From Providencia sneebia DSM 19967 (GTDB lineage Bacteria > Pseudomonadota > Gammaproteobacteria > Enterobacterales > Enterobacteriaceae), in the NCBI RefSeq assembly GCF_000314895.2, contig NZ_CM001773.1, forward strand, positions 2,481,709 through 2,545,708: a stretch of DNA of 64,000 nt. Reading direction: 5' to 3'. Within the stretch, counting starts at the first letter, position 1, and every line of letters begins with the position of its first letter. Made by a program: the position numbers and the translations under genes. The notes under the pieces were generated by a model that was not told the origin of the DNA, did no database searches, and saw only the letters and a list, made by a program, of their open reading frames with translations. Positions 47,270-56,671 of the stretch are shown here, one piece after another.

Positions 47270-47866
47270 TTATTCGTAGTAGCCATAAGTGTTTTTTGTT
47301 GTGTGAATACTGAGTGCATTTCTCGGCATATTGAGTTGAAAATCATTATCTTCAAGACAATAAAATGGAATTAATGCATCTGAATCATTACGTGCTTTTT
47401 CACAAATTTGATTACTCGATTTGGTTAAATCTAAACGGCCATTTTTATCAAGGGGAATAAATAGTCCAGGATTATATGCCATTCTTACTTTGCCAATGGT
47501 GTTACCAATGCGGTACACCACATCATAACCTACAATAACCTGCTCTGCCTTTTGGGTTATAACACACTTTCTATACTCGCGATCTAACAAAGTGGGGATT
47601 GACCTTTTTTGTAGCGTTTGTATCACAAATACCATTTTGCATTCATTTTGTGCTGGGTGATAACGAGACAAATACTCTTGATTGAATCCATTTAATACAT
47701 CAATAGCTGAACAAGTTTCATACTCAATAAGACGATGTGATCTTATTGGTTCCATTGAAATAACGGTTGCTTGTTTACTTTCATCAGGGTGAATTAACAT
47801 AATAGCGGTAATAATCACAAGGAAAATAGCCATCGCGGCTAATAATAATTTATATGTTAGCTTCAT
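47270..47866 (-). CDS. UmoD/YcfJ-like protein without glycine zipper
   Basis: 198 residues with an N-terminal membrane anchor (LLAAMAIFLVIITAIMLIH). The C-terminal part matches E. coli YcfJ and Proteus UmoD: VIVGYDVVYRIGNTIGKVRM then NPGLFIPLDKNGRLDL. The segment after the anchor (ATVISMEPIRSHRLIEYETC) also follows YcfJ. The central glycine-zipper domain of YcfJ is missing and replaced by a Cys-containing sequence (ECKMVFVIQTLQKRSIP). UmoD raises flhDC expression in Proteus. Its place near ndh and mfd is the ycfJ locus. Family assignment is inference from these stretches. Confidence 0.72.
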   Translation of the reverse strand: MKLTYKLLLAAMAIFLVIITAIMLIHPDESKQATVISMEPIRSHRLIEYETCSAIDVLNGFNQEYLSRYHPAQNECKMVFVIQTLQKRSIPTLLDREYRKCVITQKAEQVIVGYDVVYRIGNTIGKVRMAYNPGLFIPLDKNGRLDLTKSSNQICEKARNDSDALIPFYCLEDNDFQLNMPRNALSIHTTKNTYGYYE

Positions 47867-48228
47867 TGACTTCCTTTGATTAAAGGTGATGAGAGAGATA
47901 AACTCATTGTATCGATTCTATTTAATATTACGATGATTACTCTCGATTCAACAGTAAGTTTTAGAGTTTTCTTAATCAAAAACAACTGTATGAAAAATCA
48001 TCTTGGCTTGTTTGGTGACTATATCAAGGCTATCAGATATATTTTTATCTTATAAGTTGATTGCTATCAATATTTCTTACACGTTTAGTGTCTATTTAAC
48101 ATTTAAATGATTATACTATCTTTAGCTTTTATTATTAGCTTATCATTCATATAACATTTTTTTTCTCTCATTTTATTAGACTCAATCCTTCTATATTTTA
48201 TTCAATAATAAATATTAAGATCTACATT
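47867..48228. other. Divergent spacer, nothing definite
   Basis: 360 AT-rich bases between the divergent UmoD-like gene and the metallo-hydrolase gene. No open frame with a ribosome site, terminator or clear operator was seen. Confidence 0.5.
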
Positions 48229-49041
48229 ATGTTGAAAATTACAGCGCTACTTGAAAATAAAGCCAGAATAAATGGTTTAATCCATTACTCTGGATTGTCT
48301 CTATTACTTGAAGATAATCACTCGAAAATTTTATTTGATACAGGTAAAGATATTGCTTTTCTTGCCAATGCACAGAAATTACACATTGATTTAACAACAG
48401 TAGATCTTATTGTAATTTCACACGGCCATTACGACCATTTTGGTGGACTTACCCAAATACCAAAACCATTTTTTTCTTCTCCACCTACTGTTATTGCCCA
48501 TCCACATCTATTTTCTTATCGTTATTCAGCTCTATTTTTAGGTTCCAAGGCCATTAAACTCAAACAGCTGAACCCAAATTTTGAGCAATTAGAGCTTCAT
48601 AAACAATTTAATTTTCATTTTACAGCAGAGCCATACCCTATTAGTCGCTCCTTTATCTATTCAGGTGAAATAACCGAAAGAAAGGTGAATAAACGTTATG
48701 GCGTCATTGATGACGGTAATAATCAAACAGATGATTACGTTTTAGATGACAGTTTTCTGGTCTGGAAAGGTAAAAATGGTTTAGTCATTATTACGGGATG
48801 TAGCCACTCAGGCATAGAATCAATCATTGCTCATGCGCGCAAAATTACTGGGCAGTATCATATACAAGCGATTGTTGGCGGATTGCATCTTCGAGCAGCT
48901 TCATTATCTGCGCTAAAAAGCGCTAAAAATGCCATTGAACCTAAAACGCGCGTTTATGGTTGCCATTGTACAGGTGTACTTGGTCGCAGTTATCTCAATG
49001 CTAATGATTTCAATGCAGGTGAAGTTTTATCTTTTGAATAG
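48229..49041 (+). CDS. MBL-fold metallo-hydrolase
   Basis: 270 residues. The metal-binding motif ISHGHYDHFGGLTQI is near residues 63-77, with further ligands likely in IITGCSHSGI and GGLHLRA. This pattern (TGCSHSGI plus GGLHL) is that of the subgroup related to the archaeal dihydropterin ribofuranosyl-aminobenzene phosphate synthase MJ0301. The true substrate is unknown; no linked gene gives a hint. The start has a weak ribosome site (AAGATCTACATT). Confidence 0.88.
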   Translation: MLKITALLENKARINGLIHYSGLSLLLEDNHSKILFDTGKDIAFLANAQKLHIDLTTVDLIVISHGHYDHFGGLTQIPKPFFSSPPTVIAHPHLFSYRYSALFLGSKAIKLKQLNPNFEQLELHKQFNFHFTAEPYPISRSFIYSGEITERKVNKRYGVIDDGNNQTDDYVLDDSFLVWKGKNGLVIITGCSHSGIESIIAHARKITGQYHIQAIVGGLHLRAASLSALKSAKNAIEPKTRVYGCHCTGVLGRSYLNANDFNAGEVLSFE

Positions 49042-49077
49042 AAAATCAATCAGTTATATAAATATGATAACAAAAAC

Positions 49078-49108
49078 CCTCACTCTAATCTATTCAAGTG
49101 AGGATTTT
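49078..49108. terminator. Bidirectional terminator, metallo-hydrolase / ndh
   Basis: CCTCACT (49078-49084) and AGTGAGG (49097-49103) with a 12-base loop; the + side continues ATTTTC and the minus side GTTTTTG. It separates two convergent genes. Confidence 0.78.
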
Positions 49109-49131
49109 CATCTTACCAGATGTACTGAAAA

Positions 49132-50436
49132 TTAATGTAATTTCAGTTTTGGTCGAATAATCCGGTTGATGCTGCCAACTAACATCATCAAACCCGTTTT
49201 AATATAACCATGTAATGCAATTTGGTGCATACGATACAGAGAAATATAGACAAAACGCGCAATACGGCCTTCAACCATCATATCACCACGCATTAGATTT
49301 CCCATCAAACTACCAACTGTACTAAAACGTGATAATGAAACTAATGAACCATGATCTTTATACACATAATTTTTCAAAGGCTTATCTTTCATCATTGCTA
49401 AAATATTATCATAACAACAACTTGCCATCTGATGTGCAGATTGAGCTCTTGGTGGTACAAACCCGCCTTCAGGCTTTTCACAAGATGCACAGTCGCCAAT
49501 AGCGAAAATAGTATCGTCTCGAGTTGTTTGTAATGTTGGTTTCACAACTAACTGATTAATTCTATTTGTTTCTAATCCAGCAATATCTTTCATGAAGTCA
49601 GGTGCTTTAATCCCTGCGGCCCAGACCATCAGATCCGCGCGAATTTTTTCACCCTCTTTGGTATTCAAGCCTTGATCATCCGCACTTGTCACCATAGTTT
49701 TGGTTAAGACTTTAACACCTAATTTATTCAATTCTTGATGAGCAGCACTCGAAATTCTGACAGGCAATGCAGGTAAAATACGCTCTCCTGCTTCAACAAG
49801 CGTGACATTAAGTGCATCGTTATCTAACCCTTTAAATCCATAGCTTGTCAGTTGTTCTACAGCATTATACAGCTCAGCAGATAACTCAACACCTGTTGCA
49901 CCCGCGCCAACAATGGCGATATTCACTTTCTCTTCTGCATTATCGCGGACAGAATAACGTAAGAATAAGTTGAGCATTTCATCATGGAAACGATGCGCTT
50001 GTTGAGGATTATCTAAGAAAATGCAGTGTTCTTTAACGCCCGGTGTTCCAAAATCATTTGATGTACTTCCCAATGCCATCACTAAGATGTCATAGTCAAT
50101 TTCACGTTCAGGAACCAACAACTCTGCATTTTGGTCACGCAGCTCGCCTAAAACAATTTTTTTATTTTCGCGGTCAATCTGAGTCAACGTTCCCATTTGG
50201 AAGTTAAATGCATTATGACGCGCATGAGCAAGATAACTTAATGCATCAACACCATCGTCTAACGATCCTGTTGCAACTTCATGCAGCAATGGCTTCCAAA
50301 GATGGCTAGCATTACGGTCGACTAATGTGATTTCAGCACGTTTCTTGCGCCCGAGCTTACGTCCTAATCGTGTAGCTAGCTCTAATCCACCAGCACCGCC
50401 ACCTACGATAACAATTTTGGGTTGTGAAAAGGCCAT
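49132..50436 (-). CDS. ndh: NADH:quinone oxidoreductase II
   Basis: Single-subunit, non-proton-pumping NADH dehydrogenase on the inner face of the membrane. FAD-binding GxGxx[23 protein letters not shown]-binding: [23 protein letters not shown]-closing motif IFAIGDCAS. The 434 residues equal the E. coli protein. I start at ATG 50436 ([14 protein letters not shown]), preceded by AGAGGGATTC; a TTG five codons upstream overlaps this ribosome site. A perfect FNR box lies 227 bases upstream. Confidence 0.96.
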   Translation of the reverse strand: MAFSQPKIVIVGGGAGGLELATRLGRKLGRKKRAEITLVDRNASHLWKPLLHEVATGSLDDGVDALSYLAHARHNAFNFQMGTLTQIDRENKKIVLGELRDQNAELLVPEREIDYDILVMALGSTSNDFGTPGVKEHCIFLDNPQQAHRFHDEMLNLFLRYSVRDNAEEKVNIAIVGAGATGVELSAELYNAVEQLTSYGFKGLDNDALNVTLVEAGERILPALPVRISSAAHQELNKLGVKVLTKTMVTSADDQGLNTKEGEKIRADLMVWAAGIKAPDFMKDIAGLETNRINQLVVKPTLQTTRDDTIFAIGDCASCEKPEGGFVPPRAQSAHQMASCCYDNILAMMKDKPLKNYVYKDHGSLVSLSRFSTVGSLMGNLMRGDMMVEGRIARFVYISLYRMHQIALHGYIKTGLMMLVGSINRIIRPKLKLH

Positions 50437-50662
50437 GAATCCCTCTTGCAAAATATATTAATGTTATATAAATATTTTTTAAGATAAAAAACTTAAATAA
50501 CATTAATAGCCATCAATTCCCCTAAAAGGATGCTGAGAATATCATGCTTGGTCATTTGGTCATACCAAATATTGCTACAATATAAATCGACTGATTACTA
50601 TGACAGCGATCATATATTGGGCTAATTCTCCTCTAATGAGAAACGTGTCAGCACATGTTAAA

Positions 50663-50676
50663 TTGATATTAATCAA
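50663..50676. promoter_or_regulatory. FNR box in front of ndh
   Basis: TTGATATTAATCAA is an exact match to the FNR consensus TTGAT-N4-ATCAA. E. coli ndh is repressed by FNR under anaerobic conditions, so the site fits. The other part of 50437-50918 is AT-rich with no gene; a 61-codon + strand frame at 50830 lies mostly over the nagZ end and is not accepted. Confidence 0.75.
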
Positions 50677-50918
50677 TTATTAGATAAATTTCCAATTCAT
50701 TTGATAATGAGAATTATTACAACCAAAATATGTTCGATATGTCGATTGTTTATCCAAAAATTTAATAAAAGAAAGCAGGATAAATAATTAAAGGTAAGTG
50801 TATTAGCGACTTCAAGAATGGATTAATTTATGCGTAATTTAGTATGGGATGTAAACTTGCCCTATCACCCTTTAAGAGAGCACAAGCATACATCCCCATT
50901 ATTAGAAAGAGAAAGTCA

Positions 50919-51938
50919 TTACACTCTTTCTAACCATTTTTGGTGCAGTTCAATGAGATCACGGTGGCTTTCCTGCCAGCGTTTTACGGCTTGTAACTCA
51001 TTTAAACTATATTGACGGCCACTGTGATATAAGGTTGAAACAACCGCAGCTTGCTGCCTTGGTAAATAATCTAAAACACTCACTGCACCTTCACGATTAT
51101 TGCAGATCAATAACATATCACAACCTGCATTCAAAGATGCTTCCGCGCGTTCTGGGTAACTTCCCATAATTGCAGCACCTTCCATTGATAAATCATCAGA
51201 GAAAATAACGCCATTAAATCCAAGCTGTTCTCTTAAAATTGATTTTAGCCAATAAGGTGAGCCACTAGCAGGACGATCATCAGCTTGCGTATAAATGACA
51301 TGTGCAGGCATCACAGCATCTAATAATTCGCGCTGAATGAAATCTCTAAAAATAGCCATATCTTGTTTGCGAATGGTATCAAGAGGACGATCATCATGTG
51401 GTGTTTCTTTATGTGAATCAGCTTTTACTGCACCATGGCCAGGGAAATGTTTACCTGTTGTTTTCATTCCGGCACTGCGCATTCCTTTGATAAAACGTTC
51501 TGCCATTATCATAGCAATCTCAGGATCTTCATGGAATGAACGTTCACCAATCGCAATACTCTGATGACCAAGATCAAGCACGGGAGCAAAACTGATATCA
51601 ATATCCATGGCAATCATTTCAGCTGCCATTAACCACCCTGCTTCTTCCGCTAACTTTGCACCTTCATATTGTTCATTCAATGCAGCAAATGCTTGTGCGG
51701 AAGGTAAAGAAGTAAAACCATCACGAAAACGTTGAACACGCCCGCCTTCTTGGTCAACCGCTATCAATAAACGATGACGAGAAGCATCTCGAATTTGACG
51801 AACTAATTCTCTTAACTGTGCAGCATCATGAAAATTGCGAGTGAATAAAATTAATCCGCCCACTAATGGATGCGCCAATATTTCACGCTCTTCATTATCC
51901 AGTTCATATCCCTGGACATCTAGCATTATAGGACCCAT
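50919..51938 (-). CDS. nagZ: Beta-N-acetylhexosaminidase NagZ
   Basis: Cytosolic glycoside hydrolase family 3 enzyme that removes GlcNAc from anhydro-muropeptides during cell-wall recycling; its products induce AmpC through AmpR in many relatives. Family signature [19 protein letters not shown], with the catalytic Asp-His pair, and nucleophile region [12 protein letters not shown]. 339 residues (341 in E. coli). It follows thiK in the same direction with a 90-base spacer. Confidence 0.96.
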   Translation of the reverse strand: MGPIMLDVQGYELDNEEREILAHPLVGGLILFTRNFHDAAQLRELVRQIRDASRHRLLIAVDQEGGRVQRFRDGFTSLPSAQAFAALNEQYEGAKLAEEAGWLMAAEMIAMDIDISFAPVLDLGHQSIAIGERSFHEDPEIAMIMAERFIKGMRSAGMKTTGKHFPGHGAVKADSHKETPHDDRPLDTIRKQDMAIFRDFIQRELLDAVMPAHVIYTQADDRPASGSPYWLKSILREQLGFNGVIFSDDLSMEGAAIMGSYPERAEASLNAGCDMLLICNNREGAVSVLDYLPRQQAAVVSTLYHSGRQYSLNELQAVKRWQESHRDLIELHQKWLERV

Positions 51939-52028
51939 ATATGCCTCACTTATTCAACGAACTCATGCTCAATGTTATGCTTCACACTCTTTGCGCTATG
52001 CAATACCAAAATGATGCAATTTAATTCG

Positions 52029-52958
52029 CTATATTGGTAAACAAAAATATTGCCTTAATGGCTTAGAGTGTAACAAAAAAACGTCTTTCTTGCTTTGATT
52101 CCATTGCACTTCATACCACATTAACATCATGTATTTCACCCAAGGCTCCCATAAATTACAGTGATGAGCTAATTTTTGGCGATTTGAATATGCATTATGT
52201 TTGTCGCAATAATCCGATAAGAAAAACTGGCGTTGCATTTTATTTAACTGATTAGCTTGAAAATAGGTTTCCAATGAAAGCGCAATATCTGTATTCGCCG
52301 CATATTCCCAATCTAATAAAATTAATTGTGATTTTTCATCAATTAAAATATTTCCCCGATGTATATCCATGTGAGCTGGGGCTAATTTCAGAATATTAGG
52401 CATTTTTGCCGCGAGAAAAAAACCATGCAATTTATGCCATTGAGGAGAATAGCGTTTTTTATCAATTAAGCGCCCGTAATGAATAATTTCATTTCTAAGT
52501 GGAAGGGAATAACTTAACAACGGTTGAGTATGTAACTTAGCAACAACGTCTGCTAATGAAGATTGAAATTGGGAAGTGTAAAATCTTTCTTCGCTAGGAT
52601 GTTCACCTTTACACCAAGACAATAGCAACCAATGCGCATTTCTAGCTAAAGCTTTTGGCGCATGACCAAAATGTCTTAATTGTTGTAATACACGCATTTC
52701 TTTGCGCCTATCAACAAATAATGAGGTCTGAGCTTTACTAGAAATACGCGCAATCACATGCAAAAAAGATGATTTCAGGTGATAAGTTCCACCAGAAAGT
52801 CCATTTAAAGGTGTGATTTCCCATTGGTGGGGAGAAACTTCAGAAAAAGTACGCCCCAATAATGATAATAAAGAAGCGCACTTATCTTGTGTTAGATAAA
52901 ATAATGATTGGTAATCAATAAGCTGGGCAGATTTATTGTAATTACTGCTCAATATCAT
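52029..52958 (-). CDS. thiK: Thiamine kinase ThiK
   Basis: Salvage kinase that phosphorylates thiamine, of the choline-kinase/APH fold. The catalytic and metal segment is PAHMDIHRGNILIDEKSQLI followed by LLDWEYAANTDIALSLE; the N-lobe has GLSGGTYHLKS. About 309 residues if the start is ATG 52958, which overlaps the lpoB stop by 17 bases; an ATG 23 codons upstream lies deeper inside lpoB and is less likely. E. coli ThiK has 274 residues, and the extra length is at the N-terminus, so the true start may be further in. Confidence 0.88.
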   Translation of the reverse strand: MILSSNYNKSAQLIDYQSLFYLTQDKCASLLSLLGRTFSEVSPHQWEITPLNGLSGGTYHLKSSFLHVIARISSKAQTSLFVDRRKEMRVLQQLRHFGHAPKALARNAHWLLLSWCKGEHPSEERFYTSQFQSSLADVVAKLHTQPLLSYSLPLRNEIIHYGRLIDKKRYSPQWHKLHGFFLAAKMPNILKLAPAHMDIHRGNILIDEKSQLILLDWEYAANTDIALSLETYFQANQLNKMQRQFFLSDYCDKHNAYSNRQKLAHHCNLWEPWVKYMMLMWYEVQWNQSKKDVFLLHSKPLRQYFCLPI

Positions 52959-53526
52959 TTTTCCCTGACCAGAGAATTTCACCACTTTGTACTGACATGA
53001 GTTGCATTTCAATATCACGTTGTTCATTGCTGCCGGAAATCACGCTATATAATACATAGTCAGCTTGCACATAACGACCTAAGCCAATTGCTTTACTTCG
53101 TGTCACCAAACTATCATCTTGCGATAAACCTAATGTACGACGTGCTGCACTAACAACATCTTGCGGAACAACATTAAAGTAATGGCTGTTATCAACTGCA
53201 TTTATAATTGCTGAGGTTGCATTCTGGATTGAAAATGCGCCATTGGTATTATTCTTAGCTGAATCAACTAAGAGCACCTTACCATTTTCTACACCATTGG
53301 TACTAACCATTTGATTCACCAAAGGTGTCATAGCTGATGCCCAATTGATGGTTTTTTGTTTCGGTGGTGTTGGAACAACATCTATTGGTGGCGGTGTTGT
53401 TGGCTGCTCCGGCTCGGATGGTTCTACAGGAATAATAGGCGGTGGAGTTTTAGGCTCTTCATGATAAAAAGAGGGACAGCCTGCTAATAACATTGTCGCT
53501 GCCGCAACAAATAAAATCCGCTTCAT
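52942..53526 (-). CDS. lpoB: Penicillin-binding protein activator lipoprotein LpoB
   Basis: Outer-membrane lipoprotein that activates PBP1b. Signal peptide MKRILFVAAATMLLAGCPSF with lipobox LLAGC; then a Pro-rich disordered linker (PPPIIPVEPSEPEQPTTPPP) that spans the periplasm, then a globular domain with SRYVQADY-type strands (LGRYVQADYVLYSVISG). 194 residues from ATG 53526; the frame is open 12 more codons upstream, but the lipoprotein signal fixes the start. It leads an lpoB-thiK-nagZ group; ycfL, upstream in E. coli, is absent. Confidence 0.94.
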   Translation of the reverse strand: MKRILFVAAATMLLAGCPSFYHEEPKTPPPIIPVEPSEPEQPTTPPPIDVVPTPPKQKTINWASAMTPLVNQMVSTNGVENGKVLLVDSAKNNTNGAFSIQNATSAIINAVDNSHYFNVVPQDVVSAARRTLGLSQDDSLVTRSKAIGLGRYVQADYVLYSVISGSNEQRDIEMQLMSVQSGEILWSGKNDIEQ

Positions 53527-53757
53527 TATTTTCTCCAACCTTATGCAGTAAAAAGAGGTCAATCAAACATAACCAACAATACTAAACTGTTGCCGCTCAA
53601 TTACGTTATTGAGCTTTCCGGTATTATTGTGGATTGACCACCAATTATTACGTTTAAATCAGCATTATCAACGTGATGACAAGTTGCTTTGCAATAATTT
53701 TTAACGCGTGCGCTCAGCATAAAAATGATGCCACTGAGCACTTATGTAGTTTAGGCG

Positions 53758-54108
53758 TTATTTTGCTAACAATGGACCTAAAGGACGTCCACCCACAAGA
53801 TGCATATGGATATGGAATACTTCTTGGCCAGAATCTTCATTGCAATTCATAATCAACCGATAGCCACTTTGCGCAATACCTTCCTGCTCAGCAATTTTTG
53901 CAGCAACAGTAAACAGACGCCCTAAGATTTTTTCATCATCTTCGGTAATATCATTCACCGTTGGGATCAGTTTATTAGGAATAATTAATATGTGGGAAGG
54001 CGCTTGTGGTGAAATATCACGAAATGCAGTGACTAGCTCATCCTGATACACAATATCAGAAGGAATTTCACGTCGGATGATTTTACTAAAAATTGTTTCT
54101 TCTGCCAT
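53758..54108 (-). CDS. hinT: HIT-family purine nucleoside phosphoramidase HinT
   Basis: Hydrolyses adenosine 5'-phosphoramidate and lysyl-AMP type compounds. The histidine triad HIHMHLVGG is near the C-terminus; other family stretches are [17 protein letters not shown] and [20 protein letters not shown]. 116 residues (119 in E. coli). Single gene; in E. coli ptsG and fhuE lie between it and ycfH, here only about 120 bases do. Confidence 0.95.
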   Translation of the reverse strand: MAEETIFSKIIRREIPSDIVYQDELVTAFRDISPQAPSHILIIPNKLIPTVNDITEDDEKILGRLFTVAAKIAEQEGIAQSGYRLIMNCNEDSGQEVFHIHMHLVGGRPLGPLLAK

Positions 54109-54229
54109 TTCAAATTCCTTTCATAAAAAGAATAATAAGTTTTATGGTTGTTCTTTTCAGTTAATAAACTAATTCAATCAATAATATTTTCACAACGAAC
54201 AATAACACAACAGTAATTATTCAAAATAA

Positions 54230-55021
54230 CTATGCTTGATTTTCACCTACATTTAAATGAAATAGGCGATTAAAGTTCTCGGTTGTAATATGAGCCATTT
54301 CTTCTGGACTAATACCTTTTAGTACAGCCATATATTCTGCGACATCACGCACATACGCTGGTTGATTTTCCTTTCCGCGATGTGGAACAGGGGCTAAATA
54401 AGGTGAGTCTGTTTCAACTAAAATGCGATCAAGTGGAACCACTCTTGCAGCTTCGCGGATTTGTTCAGCATTGCGGAAAGTCACAATCCCTGAAAATGAG
54501 ATATACATTCCCATATCAAGCAATTTAATGGCCGTTTCTTTATCTTCAGTAAAACAATGCAAAACGCCGCCACAATCGGCAACCTGTTCTTCTCGTAAAA
54601 TATTTAATGTATCTTCTCTTGCATCTCGAGTGTGCACAATGACAGGTTTATTGACTGCTCGACCAACACGAATATGTTGACGAAATGATTCACGCTGAAG
54701 TTCCGCATTCTCTTTTTGATAATAATAATCTAAGCCTGTTTCACCTAAAGCAACCACTTCTGCACCTTTCGCTAATTCAGCTAAACGCAAGAAATCATGC
54801 CCTTCATCTAAATTTAATGGGTGCATGCCGCAAGAAAAAGCAATATTAGAGCGCTCCCCAATTAACTTCTTCATGCTTTCAAAACCATTTAATGTGGTTG
54901 CTACAGCCAGCATAAAGTTAACGTCACGCGCTGATGCCTTTGCAATAACATCATCAACACTGGTATGTAATTTTTCATAATCTAGGCAATCAAGGTGGCA
55001 ATGCGAATCAACTACAAACAT
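54230..55021 (-). CDS. ycfH: TatD-family metal-dependent hydrolase YcfH
   Basis: TIM-barrel metal hydrolase, a probable deoxyribonuclease. Metal ligands: VDSHCHLD at the N-terminus, ALGETGLDYYYQKEN, PVIVHTRDAREDT, VLHCFTEDKE and LVETDSPYLAPVPHRGKEN. 263 residues, near E. coli (265). It lies 12 bases after holB, the last gene of the pabC-mltG-tmk-holB-ycfH operon. Confidence 0.94.
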   Translation of the reverse strand: MFVVDSHCHLDCLDYEKLHTSVDDVIAKASARDVNFMLAVATTLNGFESMKKLIGERSNIAFSCGMHPLNLDEGHDFLRLAELAKGAEVVALGETGLDYYYQKENAELQRESFRQHIRVGRAVNKPVIVHTRDAREDTLNILREEQVADCGGVLHCFTEDKETAIKLLDMGMYISFSGIVTFRNAEQIREAARVVPLDRILVETDSPYLAPVPHRGKENQPAYVRDVAEYMAVLKGISPEEMAHITTENFNRLFHLNVGENQA

Positions 55022-55033
55022 AATTTACTCTTT

Positions 55034-56026
55034 TTATCGTGTTAGGGTGGCTAATAAAGCCTCCCATTGTAATAACTGATTAGTCAACAGTAACTCTTGA
55101 TTAAGTGCAGGTACTGTTATTAATTGCTGACGACAATTTTGCCATCCTTCATAGACATCATATAATTGGCTACTTGTCATTTTATCGGCCAGCATGCCCA
55201 CAAGTGGTAATTGGTCTTGATTTAAACAAAATTGCGATGCATTTTGTTGTAATTTCATGCTATCCGTTAATAATCCCAATAACCAATCAATAACAGTTGT
55301 CACCCTTACATTATTCATAACGCTCAGTAATGACAGCATGTCATGATGCTCCAGCGCTGAAGCAAGGTTTTGGCAAAAACCATTTCTTTGCTGCCAAAAC
55401 TCGGGCTCCAATAACGACATTGCAGCAATCGGCGCGCCTTGACATAATTTCAAGGCTGTAATGGCATCATTATCATTTATGTTAGCTTGCTGTTGCCGTA
55501 ACCAATATAACGCAACATCTTGTTTTGGTGGTGATAAATACATATAAAAACATCGGCTACGCAAAGTTGCTAATAAATTTTCGCGCTTTTCACACCCCAA
55601 CAAAAAATAGGTCTCTTTTGTTGGTTCTTCCAATGTTTTTAACAATGCATTTGCCGCTGCGTCTGTTAACATTTCAGTGAGCGGAATGTAAGTCACCTTC
55701 GCACCATCTTGCTGTGCATGGCTATTTAATTTTTCCGTCAATTTGCGTACAGCATCGACACTAATGGCCGTTTTACCTTTTTCAGGCTCTAAAATATGAT
55801 AATCAGGGTGTGTTCCTGCTAACATTAATTGGCAGCTATGGCATTCACCACAACTTTTAATACCCTGTTTATTTTGACAAATCAACCAGCGGCTTATGCC
55901 ATAACATAATGCTTCTGCGCCATTGCCCGGTAATGAGTGCAATAATAGTGCATGGTGTCCACGATTTTGTTGATAGGACATAACCAACTGGCGATATGTT
56001 TCATTCAGCCAAGGAAACCATTTCAT
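55034..56026 (-). CDS. holB: DNA polymerase III delta' subunit HolB
   Basis: Clamp-loader subunit. AAA+ fold with a degenerate nucleotide site (HSLPGNGAEALCYGISRWLI), a zinc module (CQNKQGIKSCGECHSCQLML) and sensor region TLEEPTKETYFLLGCEKREN with the arginine finger stretch LATLRSRC. 330 residues (334 in E. coli). It follows tmk by 10 bases. Confidence 0.94.
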   Translation of the reverse strand: MKWFPWLNETYRQLVMSYQQNRGHHALLLHSLPGNGAEALCYGISRWLICQNKQGIKSCGECHSCQLMLAGTHPDYHILEPEKGKTAISVDAVRKLTEKLNSHAQQDGAKVTYIPLTEMLTDAAANALLKTLEEPTKETYFLLGCEKRENLLATLRSRCFYMYLSPPKQDVALYWLRQQQANINDNDAITALKLCQGAPIAAMSLLEPEFWQQRNGFCQNLASALEHHDMLSLLSVMNNVRVTTVIDWLLGLLTDSMKLQQNASQFCLNQDQLPLVGMLADKMTSSQLYDVYEGWQNCRQQLITVPALNQELLLTNQLLQWEALLATLTR

Positions 56027-56036
56027 CCTTTCACCT

Positions 56037-56663
56037 TTATCGCGTTAGCCATTGCTGAAGTGTTTGACGAATATCTTGTTGTACTTGCTCTAAATTTTGG
56101 CTTGCATCAATTGTCAAAATCGTTTCATCTTCGGCGGCTAACTCAAGATAACGAGCACGAGTACGCTCAAAAAAAGCAAGGGACTCTTTTTCAATTCTGT
56201 CTAATTCACCGCGAGCGCGAGCGCGTTGTAAGCCCAACTCTGGTGGCAAATCAAGATAAAGCGTTAATGCTGGCTTAAATTCACCCAACACTAAATCACG
56301 TAAAGATTGCATCAATTGTTTATCAATTCCGCGCCCACCACCTTGATAAGCCTGAGATGATAAGTCGTGTCTATCACCCACCACCCATTTCCCCGCAGCC
56401 AAAGCAGGTTTGATCACATTTTCAACTAATTGAACGCGAGCCGCATACAACATCAAGACTTCTGCTTTATCTGTCACCTTTTCACCGGTGATCCCCTGCT
56501 TTATCAGCTCGCGTAATTTCTCCGCAAGCGGCGTTCCACCGGGTTCTCTTGTAAAAGTAATCTCTTGTATGCCAGATTGATTCAAGGTTTCAACCACTGT
56601 TTTAATCGCTGTAGTTTTCCCTGCACCTTCTAATCCTTCAATAACGATATATGCGTTTTTCAT
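56037..56663 (-). CDS. tmk: Thymidylate kinase
   Basis: Phosphorylates dTMP to dTDP. P-loop [15 protein letters not shown], dTMP-binding [18 protein letters not shown], the [16 protein letters not shown] stretch and LID region. 208 residues (213 in E. coli). It lies 8 bases after mltG in the same operon. Confidence 0.96.
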   Translation of the reverse strand: MKNAYIVIEGLEGAGKTTAIKTVVETLNQSGIQEITFTREPGGTPLAEKLRELIKQGITGEKVTDKAEVLMLYAARVQLVENVIKPALAAGKWVVGDRHDLSSQAYQGGGRGIDKQLMQSLRDLVLGEFKPALTLYLDLPPELGLQRARARGELDRIEKESLAFFERTRARYLELAAEDETILTIDASQNLEQVQQDIRQTLQQWLTR

Positions 56664-56671
56664 TTAATTTA

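Noticed and set aside
50830..51015. 61-codon + strand frame between ndh and nagZ
   Set aside because: About half of it is antisense to the nagZ C-terminus and no ribosome site precedes it.
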